Shown here in pieces: positions 1-9,676 of a DNA stretch of 64,000 bases. The stretch is from Chengkuizengella axinellae. GTDB lineage: Bacteria; Bacillota; Bacilli; Paenibacillales; KCTC-33759. The position numbers and the translations under genes are program-made. The notes below the pieces were generated by a model that was given only the letters and a program-made list of their open reading frames with translations, was not told the origin of the DNA and searched no databases. The stretch lies in the NCBI RefSeq assembly GCF_030730905.1, contig NZ_JAVAMP010000002.1, positions 124,001 through 188,000 on the forward strand, in the 5' to 3' direction. Position 1 is the first letter of the stretch, and each line of letters starts with the position of its first letter.

Positions 1-1061
1 ATACAACTGCGGCACATACTCCAACCTCAATCGTAGAATTTATGGATCGAGGTACTTTGAGAGCGGATATCGATATCTATGGTAATTTCACTTCGTATGG
101 AAATGAGATTCGGATTAAACATACTGGTGATGCTAGTTTAGTATTAGAATCCGATACAGATAATGACAGTGGTGAAGTGGGAAAACCACAAGTTCTTTTC
201 ATGCAGGATGGGGGCATTACTACCGCTTCCATATACTTGGATCAAGATACAACACTTGCTAGTAATAACAAGTTAGTTATAGCTCCACCAGGAGGATCTT
301 ATGATCTTTTTATCCATAATCAAAAAATATTACACACAGGAAATATGGGGAGTGGATCAGGTATAGATGCAGATAAACTTCGTGGCATAACGGGGGATAA
401 ATTTGCTAGAAAAGATATCGATGTGACTTTTAACGGAAACATTACAATGGCAGCAGGAAAAACTGTGGATGGAGTGGAGATATCAACATTTAAACAATCT
501 TATGATGAACACGTTGCTGTCCCTTCTCCTCCACAAAACTTGAGGTTACAAGAGATTTTAGATGAAGTGCAAATTACCTTTGATGAGTCTTCCTCATCCA
601 ATGTGACACATTATGAAGTATGGTCTTCCATAGGTGATGATACAAGTTATGGGTTAATCTCCGTTATCAATCAAGATGAAGTAAATGGAAGTACAACTGT
701 TCTAGACAGTTCATATGCTAGTAAAACGACAGTTTATTATAAGGTGGTTGCTGTTGCTCCAGCACATAAAAGTACGGAAATTACAGGAAGTATTAGTCTT
801 CAGAATACGGTTGGTAATCCAGCAAATCTATTAATTACACCTGAATTTGATTCCTATTTTATTCGTTATGATTTACCGAGAGATCGACGTTTGTCACATA
901 TTGAAATCAAATGCCATGCGGTGAGTGATGTGAATTCATTAAATGAATCGAATGCCACCCTTATATATAGCGGTCTCTCAGATTCTTTCATTTATGATAT
1001 TAAAGAAAATGATTTAGATAAGTATCATCAATTTTGGGTTTCTAGTATAACGAGGAGTTGA
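1..1061 (+). CDS. Tail-fibre-like protein with fibronectin III region (5' end outside window)
   Basis: The reading frame is open to the left edge (first full codon at base 3), so the Met at 42 is probably internal and the gene begins upstream. The first part is glycine- and Asp-rich beta repeat sequence ending in the phage-fibre motif HTGNMGSGSGIDADK (about nt 335-375). After a short linker comes a fibronectin type III-like stretch (PSPPQNLRL at the start, YYKVVAVAP near its end; about nt 515-790) and then a second beta-rich segment. The same HTGN...LDAD motif recurs four times in the large fibre gene at 2819, so the two proteins probably belong to one particle. It is followed 5 bases later by a small coiled-coil gene. 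Tail-fibre assignment is by motif and context; the receptor is unknown. Confidence 0.7.
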   Translation, partial: TTAAHTPTSIVEFMDRGTLRADIDIYGNFTSYGNEIRIKHTGDASLVLESDTDNDSGEVGKPQVLFMQDGGITTASIYLDQDTTLASNNKLVIAPPGGSYDLFIHNQKILHTGNMGSGSGIDADKLRGITGDKFARKDIDVTFNGNITMAAGKTVDGVEISTFKQSYDEHVAVPSPPQNLRLQEILDEVQITFDESSSSNVTHYEVWSSIGDDTSYGLISVINQDEVNGSTTVLDSSYASKTTVYYKVVAVAPAHKSTEITGSISLQNTVGNPANLLITPEFDSYFIRYDLPRDRRLSHIEIKCHAVSDVNSLNESNATLIYSGLSDSFIYDIKENDLDKYHQFWVSSITRS

Positions 1062-1066
1062 TTAAC

Positions 1067-1225
1067 TTGGAGCAATTTGAAAAACAGAGATTAATCGAAG
1101 AATATCAAAAATGTGTGGATGAAATGGTAGAAGCCGTGAATGACAATCCAGAGTTATTAACTATACACGAGCAAGAGATAGATCGTATCAAAATGAAATT
1201 AGAACAATTAAAGGAAGTAGAATAA
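1067..1225 (+). CDS. Small helical (coiled-coil) protein, 52 aa
   Basis: A TTG start is preceded by GAGGAG at 1052-1057, nine bases upstream, and the stop codon lies one base before the next gene's ATG. The 52-residue product starts LEQFEKQRLIEEYQKC and is almost entirely charged and helical, with spaced Leu, Ile and Met residues (EIDRIKMKLEQLKEVE at the end) that suggest a short coiled coil. Tight packing between two fibre genes suggests a structural or chaperone partner of the fibres. I do not recognise a family. The start is supported by the ribosome binding site rather than by homology. Confidence 0.6.
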   Translation: MEQFEKQRLIEEYQKCVDEMVEAVNDNPELLTIHEQEIDRIKMKLEQLKEVE

Positions 1226-1226
1226 T

Positions 1227-2822
1227 ATGGCGATATCAATAGACACATTTAAACTGAGACCTTCCGATGTGATCTCTTCAAGAAATGCCATTTTTGCGGA
1301 TTTGTATAAAAATATGATTACAACGGAGTTTAAAGCAAGAGATGATAACCCTTATCAACAATTTGCAGGTTACGGAGACGCTGTCATTTCACAAGGGGGC
1401 ATTATTATAGATGAACAGTTTATTCTTTCAGTAGGATGGGGGGATGGTTTTGCCATAAAAAAAATTGCAAATGACGGTACGATTGCTCAATTGTTTTATG
1501 ATTACAAACCTATGAATGATTATGCCTACTATAATTCAATCGCTGTAGATAAAGAACGTAGTATTGCTTATATTGGTAATCATGCAAATGATAATATTGC
1601 TAAATATGACTACTCAGATTTAAAAGCTGGGGGTTCAGAAGTTGTGAAGGAAGTAATGACAGAAGAGTCACACAACCTACCATCAGACGAAATAGGTCAT
1701 TCTTATTATAACGGCTTAGCACTTGCTGGAGACTGGCTTTATATTATTTCAGATGATAGAGAAAGCACAGGTCAAATGAGATGGAATACGCAAACACAGG
1801 TCAAGGAAGAAATTTCAGTTATAAATAAGCGAAATAACGGTCGATACGGCAATTGTAAGTATAGTAAAAGAACCAACCGTATTTATAGTACTTGGCATAG
1901 TAATGGTGAAATTTGGATTACTGTTGATCCTGAGACTGACACACCTATTACCTATAATTTAAGAATTGAAAGCTTAGGGCTTGGCAATGACATGAGGGGT
2001 GATGGAATCGTAGAAGATAACGAGAACCCAAATCACATATGGGTTGTCGGGTACCACCGAATTGCAAAAATAGATATTACAGCATGTATTACTGAACCCG
2101 TTGAATTGAATGTTGTTCCAACATTAATTGGTGGAAGTACGCAGGATCTTCGTAATATTCCTTATTGGATTAATGGGTATCCAAGAATTAATGGAGGTCA
2201 TCCTGAATATGGTAGTGATTTTATAACCATTCAAGCAGATCGAGGTTGGGCGGAATGCAGCGGATGGTATGATCAAGAACACAACATGCCTGTAGCTGTT
2301 AGTCAAAGGTATGGTGATTTCCATTTTAGTCATGATCCATTAACATACGACTATGCTTGTCCACCTATATTAATAACAACTGAAAATGGAACAAAATATT
2401 GGATTTATACAGGTTATGCATGGGATGGGGGACGCTTTCACATCTATCCGCAAGATATAGGTTATGTTCTCGAAACTGATTCAGAGCTTGTTTTAGGAGA
2501 TTATACTTTAAGTGATGGCGGTAATATTCAATTTGCAGAAATTGATAACTTAATGGATTACATTCCATCTGAATGTAGCATTCAATATTATGTATCCAAT
2601 AATGCAGGGGAGACCTGGGAGTCTTATGTCAATGATAATCAACTTCACAGGTTTTCAAGTGTAGGTAATCAATTCCGTTTTAAAATTATGATGAGTGGAA
2701 CACCGATTAAGTGCCCGCATATTCAAACCTATGAAAATATTACAGTTTCCTTATTTGAAAACACAGAGTTTAGACCTAGAACAAGAAGGACTTCTACTAG
2801 ATTGCGAGGTGGATCAAAGTGA
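1227..2822 (+). CDS. Beta-propeller-like structural protein, 531 aa
   Basis: The protein begins MAISIDTFKLRPSDVISSRN and contains repeated segments of the type 'hydrophobic strand, short Asp/Asn turn, strand' such as NSIAVDKERSIAYIGNHAND and NGLALAGDWLYIISDD. That pattern is common in six- or seven-bladed propellers. The C-terminal part (from about residue 410) is a different beta-rich domain with an Arg-rich end. No signal peptide or membrane segment is visible. It lies 1 base after the small helical gene and its TGA overlaps the GTG start of the next gene, so it is translated in the same unit. Its place in a fibre cluster suggests a tail or adhesion component; no enzymatic motif is evident. 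Confidence 0.6.
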   Translation: MAISIDTFKLRPSDVISSRNAIFADLYKNMITTEFKARDDNPYQQFAGYGDAVISQGGIIIDEQFILSVGWGDGFAIKKIANDGTIAQLFYDYKPMNDYAYYNSIAVDKERSIAYIGNHANDNIAKYDYSDLKAGGSEVVKEVMTEESHNLPSDEIGHSYYNGLALAGDWLYIISDDRESTGQMRWNTQTQVKEEISVINKRNNGRYGNCKYSKRTNRIYSTWHSNGEIWITVDPETDTPITYNLRIESLGLGNDMRGDGIVEDNENPNHIWVVGYHRIAKIDITACITEPVELNVVPTLIGGSTQDLRNIPYWINGYPRINGGHPEYGSDFITIQADRGWAECSGWYDQEHNMPVAVSQRYGDFHFSHDPLTYDYACPPILITTENGTKYWIYTGYAWDGGRFHIYPQDIGYVLETDSELVLGDYTLSDGGNIQFAEIDNLMDYIPSECSIQYYVSNNAGETWESYVNDNQLHRFSSVGNQFRFKIMMSGTPIKCPHIQTYENITVSLFENTEFRPRTRRTSTRLRGGSK

Positions 2823-5800
2823 GTATTACAATTACAGGTTCAAAAAGAAAACAGGATTTAAATGTCCCGAACATAATAACTGCAAAGGAATTAACTTTAT
2901 CTGGAGATTTGAATACTAGCGGAAATATTCAACTTAACCATACGAAAGAAATACGAGCAAAAAAAAGTGGGGGTTCCACACACAAAATATTAAATATTAA
3001 TAGCTCTGACAATGTCGTTCTTGGCAGTACAGATATTAATGTTGAGATCCAGTCTACTAGTACACCTCAATTTACTAATGGTAGTAATACTTATCATTTG
3101 TTGCATACAGGTATTATGGGTGCAGGATCTAATCTAGATGCAGATAAGGTCGATGGTATACATGGAACTGATTTAATGAAGAAGGTAGCAGACTCCGATC
3201 TTTTATTTAATATTGTCAAAAATGGAGATTCACAAGGGATAGTATGGAGCGGTATTTCAGATAAACATGCTATCTTTGTTGAAGAAACTGATAATGTAGA
3301 ATCTACTAATCTTATTGTGTACAGTGATGACAATAGTGGAGACGGTGTCATTTTTCGTCATAAACTTTCTAGTGGTACTAGTAAAGATGTTGTGTCCATT
3401 CAACGTGATTTAGTTTCTATTTACTCGGAGATTAATGCGAATGATGGGATTAATGTAACAAGCGGAGACTTGAATTTAGCAAATGGGAAGTTAAATTCTA
3501 TGGAATTAACTACGGGAAACAATCAGATGGTGAATTCTAGTAGTGATACTATATTTGTTGGTAACCCTAATACAAAGTTACGATTAGAATCTAGTAGTAA
3601 TCTTAAAGCATATATAAAGGACCTTGGTGAATTTACAATATGGCATTCGGGTAATGATGGAAGTAGTTCTGGTTTAGATGCAGATAAGATTGATGGAAAA
3701 CATTTTTCAGATATTCAAGGGGATGCTCAATTAAAGGCTGATCAAGCAGAGCAAAATTCTAAAGATTATGCTGATAATTTAATAAATCTCAATGTTATGC
3801 GTTGGACCAAAACAGTTTCTATTAACTCAGTTACACCTGCTGAAATATTAGACTACGACAATACTTCTTTAGATTTTAATTACTCATATCTTGTTACTGC
3901 GAGAGTAAAACATACAGGAACTGACGCTGCTTCTATTGCATACTTTAAAGCTAATGGTTCTGATAATAATGCAACAACATTTTTACTTAATAAAATTTAT
4001 GAGTCTGGAACAATTTCGAATCATATAGAAATTTATATTGATGGAGTCACAAATAAACCTATGGTTCGTTTATATAATCATAATTCTATGTATGATGTTG
4101 AACTCCAAATTGAAAAACAAAGAGCGAATGTATTTGAATCACAAGCACTGGCTAATTCAGCAGAACAAAACGCAAAATCTGCTTCCGTTTCTAAGAGTGG
4201 AGACACGATGACGGGCTCATTAACAACAGTAGCAGAACAATACTTTTCATCCAATAAATTTGGAATAGATATGAAAAATTCAGATATTATCGGTGTAAAT
4301 GCATTGGTACTTGGAGATGAAGCGAATGGAGCTACAGAAGGATTACTATTCCCTAAGACGGGTATTTCCAGAAGTAGTAGTGTTGATGATTATTATAGCT
4401 TTAGAATTGATGGAAGTGGAAATGCCTTAATTAATGACAAAAAGGTGTGGAATGAAGCGAATGATGGATCAGGTTCTGGTTTAGATGCAGACTTAATTGA
4501 CGGTATCCAAGGTTCACAGCTTGTTCGAAATGACATCAATAATACATTAAACGGTATGTTAACTGTAAATGCTCCAACAATGGATCATGGTGTTGTCATT
4601 AATACAAAGTATGATCAGGGGGACAGAGTAGCCAGTTTATTATTTGTTGGTGATAGTGATGTAGGTGAGGGAAATCAACCAGATGATATTGCCATTGAAA
4701 TTAGAGGAAATGGTTCCGGAGGTAGTGCAACTGATACAAACACTACATTTTTAATGTATATGAATGGATCGATGGTTATAGGTAAGGAAATTAATACCTC
4801 TCCAACTTCCTACACGTTGGCTAACGGTTCCATGTTGGATATCACAGGCTCTGTTACAACTACGGATGGCTATTTTGTTGGAAGCAATCAAGTTTGGCAT
4901 GCAGGGAACGATGGTGTTGGTTCTGGTTTAGATGCAGATAAATTAGGAGGAATTAGTTCCTCTAATTATGTAAGAAATGATAGTGCCAATCAAAAAGTAA
5001 ATGGCTCATTTACTGTTGCTGGTCTTGGAATTTTATACGTTGGTGATAATAATGACGATGGTCAGGTCGTTGTAAGAGGAAATAGTGGAACAGAAACAAT
5101 TCAGTTAGATGGAAATGGAAATAACAAAATCGTAGAATCAACCATTTATATGAATGGGGATGTAGGTTCAGCTGAGTTTTCTGGAAATGTAAGTGTAGAT
5201 GCTTTGACAATCCGTTCATCTGCAAAAGTCGCTAATTTAAATGCTTCTTTTATTAATGGTGTAGCTGAGGAAGATTTAGCAAAAACCAAAAGTTTATATG
5301 ATCTTAGTGGTTATGGCATACACTCTGGCTTATTTGTATCAGCTCAATCTGTACCAAATATGACGGTATTAGTTGAAGATGGAATTGTATTTACTGATTC
5401 TGGTAAACGGTTTGTTGTAAATACTCAAAGTGTTTCTATTTCATCTGCAAGTGCTACGTATGATCGATATGATGTAATATATGTACAAGGATCAAGCTCT
5501 GGCAACAATGAAGGTCAACTTTCAGTGAAGACAGGAACTCCTGCATCTACTCCAGTTGAACCTTCGTTACCATCAGATGGTGTGAAAATTGCAGTGATCC
5601 ATGTTAAGAAAAACATTGGTAGTATAACGGATGGAACTTCTGGGACTTATGACGCCATTTCAGATGTTCGTAAATGGAAACCGTTTATGTATGATCATGA
5701 TGATGAAAGCACCTATATAGAAACAGCTAGAGTCAACTCTATTCGGGCTCATAATGAAGTGGTAATTGATTTAGAGCAACCAATTCGAGGTTCTTTCGCT

Positions 5801-6004
5801 ACTTCACTTACGATTCCTGCTGATCAAACCTCCGTTCAATGGACTCATAATTTAGGATTATCTCAATATACTGTGATGTTATCATGTAATAGTGTTGAAC
5901 CTCACCTTTATTGGGATAATAAACAATCAAATTCGATTGATATTTATATGGATGATGTATGTGATGAGGAGGTCACAATCGATGCAGTAATCATTGCATA
6001 TTAA
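2819..6004 (+). CDS. Large phage-type tail fibre protein, 1061 aa
   Basis: The gene starts with GTG inside a GTGA overlap with the upstream stop. The product carries four spaced copies of a phage-fibre motif of the form H(T/S/A)GxxGxxSGLDADxxDG: near residue 95 (LDADKVDGI), 277 (HSGNDGSSSGLDADKIDGK), 545 (NDGSGSGLDADLIDGI) and 697 (HAGNDGVGSGLDADKLGGI). Each is followed by a Gly/Asn/Ser-rich beta segment. Residues around 440-460 look like a helical, Ala- and Gln-rich connector. The C-terminal 250 residues form a distinct domain with VDGIVFTDSG-like and WTHNLGLSQYTVML sequences, possibly a tip or trimerisation region. Established knowledge: this LDAD motif is widespread in siphovirus and myovirus fibres. 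Host receptor and particle type cannot be read from the sequence. Confidence 0.8.
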   Translation: MSITITGSKRKQDLNVPNIITAKELTLSGDLNTSGNIQLNHTKEIRAKKSGGSTHKILNINSSDNVVLGSTDINVEIQSTSTPQFTNGSNTYHLLHTGIMGAGSNLDADKVDGIHGTDLMKKVADSDLLFNIVKNGDSQGIVWSGISDKHAIFVEETDNVESTNLIVYSDDNSGDGVIFRHKLSSGTSKDVVSIQRDLVSIYSEINANDGINVTSGDLNLANGKLNSMELTTGNNQMVNSSSDTIFVGNPNTKLRLESSSNLKAYIKDLGEFTIWHSGNDGSSSGLDADKIDGKHFSDIQGDAQLKADQAEQNSKDYADNLINLNVMRWTKTVSINSVTPAEILDYDNTSLDFNYSYLVTARVKHTGTDAASIAYFKANGSDNNATTFLLNKIYESGTISNHIEIYIDGVTNKPMVRLYNHNSMYDVELQIEKQRANVFESQALANSAEQNAKSASVSKSGDTMTGSLTTVAEQYFSSNKFGIDMKNSDIIGVNALVLGDEANGATEGLLFPKTGISRSSSVDDYYSFRIDGSGNALINDKKVWNEANDGSGSGLDADLIDGIQGSQLVRNDINNTLNGMLTVNAPTMDHGVVINTKYDQGDRVASLLFVGDSDVGEGNQPDDIAIEIRGNGSGGSATDTNTTFLMYMNGSMVIGKEINTSPTSYTLANGSMLDITGSVTTTDGYFVGSNQVWHAGNDGVGSGLDADKLGGISSSNYVRNDSANQKVNGSFTVAGLGILYVGDNNDDGQVVVRGNSGTETIQLDGNGNNKIVESTIYMNGDVGSAEFSGNVSVDALTIRSSAKVANLNASFINGVAEEDLAKTKSLYDLSGYGIHSGLFVSAQSVPNMTVLVEDGIVFTDSGKRFVVNTQSVSISSASATYDRYDVIYVQGSSSGNNEGQLSVKTGTPASTPVEPSLPSDGVKIAVIHVKKNIGSITDGTSGTYDAISDVRKWKPFMYDHDDESTYIETARVNSIRAHNEVVIDLEQPIRGSFATSLTIPADQTSVQWTHNLGLSQYTVMLSCNSVEPHLYWDNKQSNSIDIYMDDVCDEEVTIDAVIIAY

Positions 6005-6035
6005 TATAATATAATTAAATTATAAATATGAGATT
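6001..6035. repeat. AT-rich TATAATATAATTA element before the LamG array
   Basis: This stretch around the stop codon of the large fibre gene is made of overlapping ATATAAT/ATAATTA words. Similar blocks stand at 16105-16141, 18383-18412 and 18899-18940, each before a new gene or operon of the same cluster. It could supply a promoter or simply be AT-rich spacer. Confidence 0.35.
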
Positions 6036-6056
6036 TAAGAGAAAGGGGGATGAAAC

Positions 6057-7160
6057 ATGTCTTATGCACATAAAGGATCGAAACTTCAATTAGTCAATAG
6101 AGTACTGCCAATTGATGCCACGACCATTTTTTTAGCACATTATGATATTACAGTCAATGATGTACTTACAGGAATTGAGCCCACTCAAAATGTGAGCACG
6201 TTAAGATCATTTGAAGGGAAATATGGGGGAGGTGTGGCGATTGATGAGGCTACAACGAACATAGTGGGAGAAAGATGGAACAATGCCAATTCTACAATGA
6301 TCGGGGACAATTCTATTGAAATCTACGAAAATGAATCTGTTTGGAAAATTTCAAGGACTGTAGAGGGTGGAGTATCATACGGTGGTTGGAAATTTAGTAC
6401 TACTCAAGGTGAGACGTATACTGGATCCGTTTATTTGTATGATCCGTATGATGCTTTTGACAATGTGAGACTTTACGATGATAGTGGAGATTTTACAGAT
6501 TCCCAAACAACAATTGTTGATCTTGGAAATATAAAAAGGGTAGAAATTACAGGAGTAGCTCCTAGAACAGCATTAACATCCCATGGCTTGATCCTTTATA
6601 CAAAAGCAAACATTGGAGATGCCGTTTGGATTTCTGCTCCACAAATTGAACAAAAACCATATGCAACTTCCTTTACATCCAGTTCAAGGGAAAAAGGAAT
6701 TCTTAAATATGAACTAACAAATTTTGATCCATATTCTCCGTGGACGATTCATCTATTATATAAGCAGAATTCTTATGACGATGCGAAGTATTCTTCATTA
6801 ATTTGCATTGGGAGTGTAGATGACAACTACATTTTTTCTAGAAACTGTCAACCTTATCAAAGAGAAGGGAATTGGAATGCCATTACACTTGTTAGTGATG
6901 GGAATACAATCTCAGAATGGACAACCAATTTAGACACAGGAGTAACAACAGTGAATACTAGTGCGGGGAGCATCAACCATGCAGCTCCCTATGATTATGT
7001 TTTTTGTATGGGACAGCAGCTTGATTGGAGTTGGGAAGCCAATGGCATTTTTGATGAGTTAAGAATTGATCAAAGTCTCAAAGATGAGGATGAAGTTATG
7101 ATGTGGCATTACTGTAATAGTCCATTTGCTCCAAAGGGAATTTATAGAGTTGCATATTAA
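6057..7160 (+). CDS. LamG/concanavalin-like tail protein, array copy 1
   Basis: First of eight tandem paralogs. The start ATG follows AAAGGGGGATG. The family layout is visible: a conserved N-terminus (MSYAHKGSKLQLVNRVLPID), a variable middle (about residues 80-195), a boundary motif IEQKPYATSFTSSSREKG, a jelly-roll LamG-like region, and a C-terminal block FDELRIDQSLKDEDEVMMWH. It is the most divergent and shortest copy: its end, GIYRVAY, differs from the [10 protein letters not shown]-type end of the others, and the LRID-to-AWY spacing is changed. Established knowledge: LamG-like jelly rolls bind glycans or other ligands and are frequent in phage receptor-binding proteins. A role in surface recognition is inferred. 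Confidence 0.7.
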   Translation: MSYAHKGSKLQLVNRVLPIDATTIFLAHYDITVNDVLTGIEPTQNVSTLRSFEGKYGGGVAIDEATTNIVGERWNNANSTMIGDNSIEIYENESVWKISRTVEGGVSYGGWKFSTTQGETYTGSVYLYDPYDAFDNVRLYDDSGDFTDSQTTIVDLGNIKRVEITGVAPRTALTSHGLILYTKANIGDAVWISAPQIEQKPYATSFTSSSREKGILKYELTNFDPYSPWTIHLLYKQNSYDDAKYSSLICIGSVDDNYIFSRNCQPYQREGNWNAITLVSDGNTISEWTTNLDTGVTTVNTSAGSINHAAPYDYVFCMGQQLDWSWEANGIFDELRIDQSLKDEDEVMMWHYCNSPFAPKGIYRVAY

Positions 7161-7175
7161 AAGAAGGTGATAATC

Positions 7176-8513
7176 GTGTCAAAAGCACATAAAGGAAGCC
7201 AACTTGTATTAAAAAACCAAACACTTTCTGTTCCATTCCATTCTACTCATTTCAATTTTCAATTAGATGCCCTTGGAATTCATTTTGGAAATTTAATTTA
7301 CCCAAGTACTAATAGTATATACACGATGTGTAAACATGAAGGGATTTTTGGAAGAAGTATAGCTGTAGAAGAAGGAACGATAAATTTAGCTTCGAACCTG
7401 ACAGATATGATGGGGAGATCAGACAAACGTCCCTTTTCTGCTATTCCCCATTCACTTGGAGAAGATGTAACTGGACAAGAGGGAGTGCCTGAAGCTCCAG
7501 TACAAGGAATGAATGTTTGGAAAATTACAGACACTGATCCAAATAATAACAGTAGGGTTTCTGCAAGTAATTTAATTATAGAATCAGATTTAAACGGATA
7601 TGACAAGACGTACACTGCTTCCATATGGATTTGGATTCCCAGTGAGACAACAGTGAGTTATGTGCAAACAACTGCTTATCAGAATAGTAAAGGTGTAGAT
7701 TGGCATAGTACTAGAGGATACAATAGCACTTATAATTATTATGGGGCTGGCTCTATAGTAGAAGGTACTATGCTTGCCGACCCTTCTATTCGCAATCAAT
7801 GGCAGCAGATGAGTGTGACTTTTACACCTACATCTTCAAATATCAATCCAACAGGGGATGCAGAAGAGAATAATGATCAAGCAGCGGTTTCCTTTAAAAT
7901 CAATCCAGAAGATAATGATTATTATTATGTAGCTGCATTGCAAATTGAAGAAAAAAATTACTCCACTTCATTTGTAGATGGGGAGAGGGATAATGGTTTG
8001 CTTGTATACGATAAAAACATTATTAATCCTGATCAAGGAGCCATCAGTTTTTGGATGTATGCAAAAGGCGATCATACAAATATGTATCCTGTTTTTAGTT
8101 CGGGAGTAGATAGTAACATAGGTGCGTTTGACTTTTTGATCGAAAAAGATGAGGTACCTTATGTAAGAGTGTATGAATCAGAGGGATCTTCATCAACACA
8201 GCTAAGACCTGATATTCATTTATTTGATAACTGGAATCATATTGCTATTACCTGGAAGCAAAACGAATATTATAGGTTTTATGGGAATGGCGAGTTATTA
8301 GCTGAAAGTAATACACCAGTGAATTGGAAACAAGGATATATCCAAATGGCGACGGGGTTTTATATTGGCAGTGGAATTAGGAGCAATCCAAACATTAAAA
8401 TAAGTGAATTGAGAATCGATCAGATGGAAGTAGAACAAGAGGAAATTGAGAGTTGGTATGTGTCAAGATCTCCTTTTGTTAATCCATATCATTATCGCTC
8501 ATATGCATATTAA
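7176..8513 (+). CDS. LamG-like tail protein, array copy 2
   Basis: I place the start at GTG 7176 because AAGAAGGTGA lies at 7161-7170 and the product then begins VSKAHKGSQLVLKNQTLSV, matching the paralogs; an in-frame GTG at 7167 falls inside the ribosome binding site. The middle (about residues 85-260) is longer than in copy 1 and contains a carbohydrate-module-like beta region. The boundary is IEEKNYSTSFVDGERDNG, followed by a clear LamG core (NHIAITWKQNEYYRFYGNGE) and the family end SELRIDQMEVEQEEIESWY plus NPYHYRSYAY. It sits 15 bases after copy 1 and 14 bases before copy 3. Receptor or glycan binding is inferred. Confidence 0.7.
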   Translation: MSKAHKGSQLVLKNQTLSVPFHSTHFNFQLDALGIHFGNLIYPSTNSIYTMCKHEGIFGRSIAVEEGTINLASNLTDMMGRSDKRPFSAIPHSLGEDVTGQEGVPEAPVQGMNVWKITDTDPNNNSRVSASNLIIESDLNGYDKTYTASIWIWIPSETTVSYVQTTAYQNSKGVDWHSTRGYNSTYNYYGAGSIVEGTMLADPSIRNQWQQMSVTFTPTSSNINPTGDAEENNDQAAVSFKINPEDNDYYYVAALQIEEKNYSTSFVDGERDNGLLVYDKNIINPDQGAISFWMYAKGDHTNMYPVFSSGVDSNIGAFDFLIEKDEVPYVRVYESEGSSSTQLRPDIHLFDNWNHIAITWKQNEYYRFYGNGELLAESNTPVNWKQGYIQMATGFYIGSGIRSNPNIKISELRIDQMEVEQEEIESWYVSRSPFVNPYHYRSYAY

Positions 8514-8527
8514 AGAAGGTGACAAAC

Positions 8528-9661
8528 TTGTCCAAGTCACATAAAAATAGCAAGTTAATTTTAAAAGAACAAATCATCCCTGCTAAATTTAATACTTTTT
8601 ATATCGATTGTCAACAAGATGGCCACGCTATTTATAAAGGAAGTATCGTTTCTCCTAAAGCAGCGCTTTACACTTTAAGAGAAGAAGAAGGTGTTTTTGG
8701 AGATAGTGCGATAGCAATAGAGGAAGGGACTATTAATGAAGTTAGCCAAATTATAAATAATCATAATTCAAATCTTATATCTGAAGATGTAAGCGAAGGT
8801 GAATTTAAGGGATGGAAGAAAGTTATTATTCAGAGCATAACGAACATAAATAACTTTAGAGTTGGAAAGTTTGATTATGTATCAGTATTAGTTGGTTCAA
8901 CTTGGACATTCTCTATAGATTTTTATTCACCCTCAGACAAGTTGTGGATGAGAGTTGATGGGACAAACGGTTTTTCCGCGATGGAATCTCTAGGTAATTA
9001 TAAAGCTTCATTTACTCTATCTAATGGGGGCACAGATAAAAATGAAAGTATTTTTATAGTGGGAAAAGATAATCAGGTTGAAAATTTAGAGGTTGGTGAT
9101 TTTTTTTACTATCGAAATGTTCAGATAGAACAAAAAAACTTTCCTACTTCTTTTGCAAACAATAGTAGAGAATCAGGTGTTTTTCGGCATCATGTTGATT
9201 TTCTCAAAGCAAATAACGAATTTACGATTTCTATGAGAGCTAAATGCCATGATGCAAAGACATCTAGCAATTATTATTTTGATATTGGGGATCATGGGTT
9301 ATATCTTATGAATTATGGAACCAATATAACCTTGAGAGGTCATAACGGTTCAATCTCACAAGATGTTGTTTATTCAAGTGGGAGAATCAATGAGTGGGTG
9401 ATGTTGACAGTAGTAAAAAGCGGGAGCAAGTTTAAATTATATGTGGATGGAGAATGGATTGGAGAAAATGAGTTAGACGATATGTTAATTCATCCTACAT
9501 TTCATATTGGTACAAATTATAATGGGGGTTCTTATTTAAATGGATTGATAAGCCATATGAGAGTGGATTCTATAGTTTGTTCATCAGAAGAAATCGAAGC
9601 TTGGTACTTATCCAACGCTCCTTTCTACTCCCCATATGACTATAGGTCTTATGCACTTTAA
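8528..9661 (+). CDS. LamG-like tail protein, array copy 3
   Basis: The likely start is TTG 8528 behind AAGAAGGTGA, giving LSKSHKNSKLILKEQIIPA; an in-frame GTG at 8519 overlaps the ribosome binding site. The family layout is complete: the N-terminal block through EEEGVFGDSAIAIEEGT, a divergent middle, the boundary IEQKNFPTSFANNSRESG, a LamG core with MLTVVKSGSKFKLYVDGEW, and the end EEIEAWYLSNAPFYSPYDY. The last 70 coding bases together with the next gene's ribosome binding site and start are nearly identical to the fragment at 12132-12262, which marks this junction as a past recombination site. The function (surface recognition) is inferred from the fold. Confidence 0.7.
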   Translation: MSKSHKNSKLILKEQIIPAKFNTFYIDCQQDGHAIYKGSIVSPKAALYTLREEEGVFGDSAIAIEEGTINEVSQIINNHNSNLISEDVSEGEFKGWKKVIIQSITNINNFRVGKFDYVSVLVGSTWTFSIDFYSPSDKLWMRVDGTNGFSAMESLGNYKASFTLSNGGTDKNESIFIVGKDNQVENLEVGDFFYYRNVQIEQKNFPTSFANNSRESGVFRHHVDFLKANNEFTISMRAKCHDAKTSSNYYFDIGDHGLYLMNYGTNITLRGHNGSISQDVVYSSGRINEWVMLTVVKSGSKFKLYVDGEWIGENELDDMLIHPTFHIGTNYNGGSYLNGLISHMRVDSIVCSSEEIEAWYLSNAPFYSPYDYRSYAL

Positions 9662-9676
9662 GGAGGTGATGGAATC

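Noticed and set aside
7167-7175. GTG start for LamG copy 2 at 7167 (and similarly 8519, 13541)
   Set aside because: These codons overlap the ribosome binding sites; the later GTG or TTG starts align with the paralogs.
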